Positions 59,101 to 64,000 of a DNA stretch of 64,000 nucleotides are shown here, in pieces (position 1 is the stretch's first letter; each line of letters begins with the position of its first letter). The DNA comes from Boesenbergia rotunda (lineage: Eukaryota > Streptophyta > Magnoliopsida > Zingiberales > Zingiberaceae). Both the position numbers and the translations under genes were made by a program. The notes under the pieces were generated by a model. The model had not been told where the DNA came from. It did no database searches and saw nothing but the letters and a program-made list of their open reading frames with translations. The DNA lies in contig JAGFNQ010005665.1 of NCBI GenBank assembly GCA_024364735.1, positions 83,022-147,021 on the forward strand, in the 5' to 3' direction.

Positions 59101-61424
59101 TTAGACGCAATGAGACAATTGTTGAGATAGGAGATGATGAGTTGACTATAACCGAGAATTTTAATTATTTAAGATCATTTTTTAAAAAGAATAGAGAGAT
59201 TAAGATAGGTGTTTTACATGGAATATAAGCGAAATGGTTGAAATAGTGAAGAGCGTCAGGTGTTCTTTGTGATGGTAAAGTATCTCTACTACTTAAAGGA
59301 AAATTTTACAAAACAACAGTTAGACCTGATATGTTATATATAGAGTTGAATGTTGGGCTATGATTCGAGTACATGAGCAAAAGATGAGAATTGCAGAGAA
59401 GAAGATATAAAGGTAGATGTGCAGACATATAAGAATGGGCAGGATAAGAAATGAAAATATTATAGAAAAATCAGGGTTACACCTATATAGGAAAACTCTA
59501 GAAGATACGTTTAAGATGGTACAAACATGTACTTAGACGACCAATAAATGCTCCAGTTAGACGATGTGAAACTATGACAAATGTGCACATCGAATGAGGA
59601 AGAGAAAGACCAACAATAAAATATGATAAAATTTATTTAAATATGAATGGTGATATAATAGGAGTTATAGCCTAATGGCCTAGAAGATTCCATATAGCCG
59701 ACCTCATTTAGTGGGATAATGTTTGATTGTTGTTGTTGTTTATTTAATTCAGCAATATTGCCAAAATTCTCAAACAATTCTATCTAGAAGACGCATTTGA
59801 TATCATTGGTACAGAGCAATATAAGTAAAAAAAAAATAGACTTTTAATTTATAAGAACTTGTGTTTTGAATGCTTTCATGTTATCTTATATTTCTACAAA
59901 GTTAACTTACAGAAGTGCGTGTGTAAGGTGGAATCAAAATATGTTTTTGTGATTTTGTACTCTTGTTGTATTCATTATGCCTAGATGGATTTGAATTGAA
60001 ACGAATCCATTGCATTATTATTATTATATACAGCATAAATAACAATATAAATTTGTGAAGCAAAATCTGGTGTCCCTAGGTGGCCATTCTTATATAGACA
60101 CCCAACCAATATCCTCTAAAATAGGAGAAAATTCCGCATAAAAATATGGTCCTTTATAAAGGCCAAGAAAAGCTTTGCTCTAAAATGAGAGCTGGAGCAG
60201 AGTAACTATGCTATGTGCCTTTACACAGACCATTCACTGAATGGCATACAAGAGCAAATTTATATAACAACTAAGAAATTGGACAACTTTTGTTTGGGAT
60301 CTCATGAAAAATCAAAATAGTTATATAAAATTAGACATGATCAATCTGGTAAATGTGTTAAATATGTAATTGTTTGGGATCTCATGATATATATGATTCA
60401 ACCTAATGTTTGTTTTGCCTTATTCTTTTGAATCTAATCTAAATATCTAAATACTAAGAAAAATTCCCTCTTGATAGTGATATATGTTGTATATGTAAAT
60501 CCTAGATGTGAAAATAGGCATTATTCATCCGTAAAAGGGTATAAAGAATAGATAGGCAGAAATCAAATATCATGCTAACATGCATAGTTTATCACATGGT
60601 TCACTTCATTTCTTTCATAAGTAGTCATTAAACATTAGGTAAAAGTATGTATCACTGATAAGAACATCAAGCAGTTCAAACTAAAATGACTTAACTAATC
60701 TTCGATGGTTTTCATGATAACACATAATGTGACAATTATTTAATTTTGTTCTTAGTAGGTAAGAGCGGATCTGATCTTCTCAATTCATCTTGTAAAAAAG
60801 GAAGTGTTCTTGCAGACTGAAGCTTGAAGCTTCATGAGAGGTGGATGCAAAGGTCGATAGCTCTTGCAGAGGCCCTCATGGGGTCGCAAAGCCTTGTGAT
60901 AAAAAAATATATATTGATTTTAAAACCTAATACGCTCAGATCATATAACTCTCTCCTAAACATTTTTAATAAGCTCAAATCATCAGCTGCCAATGACTCC
61001 TTCTAAGACTCTGGATGCTAAATATGTTTCGGATCTTTTCTTTTATTCTTCTAAAAAGGCTCTGTTATCCAGGATCAACTCCGACATTGGGGAGGAAGAG
61101 CTCCAAATTAAAAATCAATAGGTATAATTTTCAAGGATCCACACAGACTAAAGGGAGAGAATTTGAGGAGCTCACAGCTAAAAAGCATAAATTGACGCCG
61201 ACAGCAGTTTCTAGAGAGGTAGGTGAATGGCGTACCAGGACATGGAAGAGGACCAAGACGGCGACGGCCAGGAAGGAACCGTGACCCCCAGCAATGAGAA
61301 CGGGCCCGTAATTGGCGATGACGACGGCGTAATAGCTGACTCCGACGATGCCGAGGACAAGGAGGAGCATGAGCGATCCGAGAGCCCGCAAAGCGGTGCA
61401 GAACTTGAACACGTTCCAGGCCAT
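56179..61424 (-). CDS. DHHC protein S-acyltransferase, PAT13/PAT14-like
   Basis: Seven minus-strand exons: 61236-61424, 57911-58157, 57831-57740, 56891-57014, 56702-56787, 56561-56626, 56179-56298; 924 bp, 307 aa. All junctions keep frame and use GT-AG. Two membrane segments lie near residues 10-35 and 52-75. The DPGSVPPNW (DPG) motif follows, then the cysteine-rich domain (RIRYCRKCNHLKPPRCHHCS) with catalytic DHHC at 154-157 in CVLKMDHHCVW. Two more membrane segments lie near 170-195 and 213-240, then TTIE (243-246, the TTxE motif) and NFEQVFG. The enzyme moves palmitate onto protein cysteines; relatives act at Golgi and vesicles. The start was chosen because MAWNVFKFCTAL begins the homologues; an in-frame ATG seven codons upstream is possible. 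Intron 1 (about 3.1 kb) contains a LINE copy. Confidence 0.94.
58690..59746 (+). mobile_element. RTE-type LINE fragment, 5'-truncated
   Basis: It begins in the reverse transcriptase (EALNEMQNIKALGLDNILIE, lightly broken) and carries an open stretch at 58,782-59,228 with QGLVLSPYLFILIMGELIRR and the catalytic CMLFADDIVLVDE. The 3' end reads CTCATTTAGTGGGATAATG followed by a GTT run at about 59,726-59,743, the tail seen in RTE LINEs of plants. The missing 5' part is normal for LINE insertions. It sits antisense in PAT intron 1. Confidence 0.88.
59747..61235 (-). other. PAT intron 1, part nearest exon 1
   Basis: AT-rich sequence without a recognised gene or element. Confidence 0.5.
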
Positions 61425-63323
61425 GACGACCGCCGCCGACCGCATCACGCCTTCACGTCCTCCCTCGCGTCGCCAAATAGAGAAAAATAAACGCAGATCA
61501 AAAGGGGATCGTGTTCCCCTCTCTTCCACACAAGCCAATGTGATTGCCTCTGCTTCAAATCAACGATGCAGCTCTAGGGTTTTACCGCGAGCGACGATGG
61601 GAGGAACGATCAGCGGCGCAGGCAGGAGAAGGAAGTTCGCCTGTTCCTTTCCAGTTTTCGACCAATTATTCAGGTTGCTGCTTGCTTCCTTGATTTTTTT
61701 CCCCCAATTTTTTTTCCTTCTAAAAACAAAGAATATGAAAAATAAATAATTAAAAGATATAAATTTAAAATTGATATTAACAAGGATTAAAATAAAAAAA
61801 GTTAATTTCCTATTTTATTCATGAGATTTATAAGAATAATATAAGTTATAGAAAAGATATAATATTTTCAATTGATTAAATAATTCTCTACTTTACTCGG
61901 ATCACACAAATTATGTTGATTTATTATTATCAAATTACTAGCTCACCCTTCAATCATAAAATAATTACTCTTATTTAATCGGCTCACACAAATCTGTCAA
62001 GTTCTATTGTTTATTTAGCTCGTTCTACCTGCTAGGTTCAATTAAATTTGGTTAGTTCATCTAATTTGACTAATTTCATTGTCAATATTTTCCTTTATTT
62101 CATATTATTTACTTTCTTTGATTCGATCAATAAATGAACTCATCTTTATAAACCAATTCATTCAATCTAACTTGTCATCTAACCTAATCCAGTTGTAATA
62201 TATTCAACATGTTCACTTCAATGCTCAATCCAACTTAACCAAACCACCTAACCCGTTTTGTGGTTGTCTAAGATAGATTAAATATATATAGTAGAAGGAG
62301 AGTCTAGTAAAAACATTTATTCTTCTTATTCTTTTAATATTTTAATTAGTATGAGATATGTTGATTAATTTTGAAAATCATCAATCCTAACTTTATGAAA
62401 ATTTCCCATCAATCAACGAAAAAATCAGAATCACTCATAATAAATTGGTCGTACTTCTTAAGTAATTCATTGAGAAAAATTCATCTATTAAATTATCAAA
62501 ATTGAGATTCAATTAAAATATCTGAGAAATTTAAAAAAAAAAACCTATTACTGCACCATTACCCGAGCGAACCCTTTCTTATTATTAAGCACACTACTAT
62601 TTTAATTTGATATTATAAATTATTCTTATGAGATATATCTATCTCAAATATTTATTAAAAAAATAAAATGATTATTCCAGTAAAACAAACCTAGTGTATA
62701 AATAATTACTTATCAATTTTTTTAAGTTGACATGAAATATTTAAATCTTCGACTCTCTTAATTTTGAGGGTGATCAATCTAACTCTAACTTTACAAAAGT
62801 TTTTTATCGATCATATGTGTTCTTGGATCCGTTATTAGTTAAGGAGAATTATTTTCCTAATTTGTCATAATTAAGTCAGAAATTTTAAATATTTGATTTA
62901 TCATTAGAGAACTTAATCACAAGACTGACCTAATTAAGGTGGGGTTAATGTGAGGCAAGTGCATAGGGCCCCATTTCAGATGGGTATTTTTTTTATAACT
63001 TATAATTTTTTAAAAATGTTTTTATTTTTTAGTCAATAATAATATTCATTGGAAAAATAAATTAAAAAAGAAGGGGTCATTCTTTTTAATTTTTTAAAAA
63101 TATTTTTAAAGCAAATATTAACAAAACAATATATCTGGAAAAAATAAATTAAAAAGTTCTAAATATAAATTTTAAAATATTATAATTTTTTTAAATGTTA
63201 AAAAAATACATACAGTAATCAATTTTTTTTTTTTTATACTGGATCATTCAAAATCTAAGGTCAGTCCTGGTTAATCATGACATCCAACCCGGGAGGCAAT
63301 TAGTTCTATAAGAGTATTATTAA
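61425..63323. promoter_or_regulatory. PAT upstream region and AT-rich flank
   Basis: 61,425-61,680 is GC-rich and probably holds the PAT leader and core promoter, read leftward. From about 61,680 the sequence is AT-rich with no gene seen. 62,940-63,270 has long A and T runs. No TATA box is assigned. Confidence 0.4.
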
Positions 63324-64000
63324 GGGGGCGTTTGGTTTGGGATAATAGGGACTAGGGAATGGGAATGGATGGTAATCATTCCCATTAACACTGTTTGGTA
63401 AGTGTCAATGGGAATGAAAATAAGGGAATCATTCCCTCATTTTCATTCCCTACTCCCCCCTCATCAATCAAATTCCTCTATCATTCCTTCCTTTTCATAT
63501 ATCCAAAACACTCCTTTTTTATTTTTTATATTTCATTTTACTATTTCATTTTATATTATCTCATTTTACTTTCTCTCTTTATATTTTAAAATTTCTCTCT
63601 ACGTATTTATTCTTTTCTCTCTCTACATTTTCTATTATTTTCTCTCTCTACCTTATCTCATTTTCTCTTTATTTATTTTCAATATTACTTTCTCTCTCTA
63701 CCTCTCATATTATAATTTATCTATCTTAATTTTTCACTTTTTTTTATATTTTCTATATCACTTTTTCTCTATATTTTCTATATTACTTTCTCTCTCTACA
63801 TTCTCTATATCACTTTCTCTCTCTATCTTTCTCATCTCATTCTCTCTCTATATATTTTGTTAATTACTTTCTCTCTCTACCTCTCTTATCATAATTTATT
63901 TATCATTATTTATCAATTTTTTTTGTATATTTCATATATCACTTTCTCTCTCTACATTTTCTATATCACTTTCTCTCTCTACCTTCTCATCTCACTTTCT
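63324..64000. mobile_element. Left end of a GTTTGG-type MITE (PIF/Harbinger-like), open to the right
   Basis: TAA followed by GGGGGCGTTTGGTTTGGGAT marks a Tourist-like left end. Inside, GGGAATGGGAATGGATGGTAA and ATTCCCATT words form fold-back pairs up to 63,460. The element then passes into a TC-rich repeat that continues to the window end. The right end is not in the window, so membership is inferred. Confidence 0.55.
63540..64000 (+). repeat. TC-rich degenerate repeat
   Basis: Repeats of TTTCTCTCTCTAC separated by TTTTCTATATCAC-type words with a loose period near 30-40 bp. They open long, meaningless phenylalanine/serine/leucine frames. Confidence 0.85.

Noticed and set aside
63402..63863. 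153-codon frame rich in phenylalanine and serine
   Set aside because: TC-rich simple repeat, no start context or homology.

Overview
This window looks like nuclear DNA from a flowering plant. It has intron-rich plant genes with GT-AG splice sites, dense nested Copia retrotransposons, CACTA, Mutator-like and PIF/Harbinger-like DNA elements, Au-type SINEs and RTE-type LINE fragments. The transposon content suggests a monocot, but I cannot name the species. All assignments come from reading the sequence and recalling families; no database was searched.

Layout. 1-1,903: the right end of a CACTA transposon (terminus at 613), then a cluster of fragments of unrelated host genes, all on the minus strand: a MUT9-like/HD16 casein kinase I-like fragment, a beta-ureidopropionase exon and a possible CBM48 starch-binding fragment. 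1,904-16,778: a scrambled nest of Copia elements. It holds a minus-strand SIRE-type LTR remnant, a second Copia element with a 2.6-kb LTR, primer-binding site, broken gag, protease and integrase, an abrupt join at a single N (8,665) into a SIRE-type element, that element's 3' LTR, and the tail of the other element's LTR. 16,779-20,914: an old LTR interrupted by a PIF/Harbinger-like element carrying a GC-rich minisatellite, unassigned DNA, and a second member of the same element family with its own GC-rich repeat.

Three intact host genes fill most of the rest. NERD1 (21,406-46,949, +; 13 exons, 695 aa) is a type I membrane, FG-GAP-like protein genetically linked to the exocyst. Its 25.5-kb length comes from introns filled with Mutator-like elements, LINE and SINE copies and local tandem duplications. 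pICln (51,450-55,677, +; 7 exons, 232 aa) is the Sm-protein chaperone of the methylosome. A DHHC protein S-acyltransferase of the PAT13/PAT14 type (56,179-61,424, -; 7 exons, 307 aa) lies tail-to-tail with pICln. Summed exon lengths keep one open frame in all three, which supports the models strongly. They do not form a pathway; they are ordinary neighbours doing membrane trafficking, snRNP assembly and protein palmitoylation.

Between NERD1 and pICln (46,950-51,449) are two adjacent MITEs, a degenerate tandem repeat and the 5' part of a decayed minus-strand SIRE-like element. From 61,425 to the end is the PAT promoter side, AT-rich DNA, and the left end of another GTTTGG-type element running into TC-rich repeats. 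I found no rRNA, tRNA or CRISPR features. The most interesting signals are the multi-gene fragment cluster, a 47-bp near-perfect hairpin in a pICln intron, a GC-AG intron in NERD1, the N-marked chimeric Copia join, and a MITE family whose members carry internal GC-rich minisatellites.
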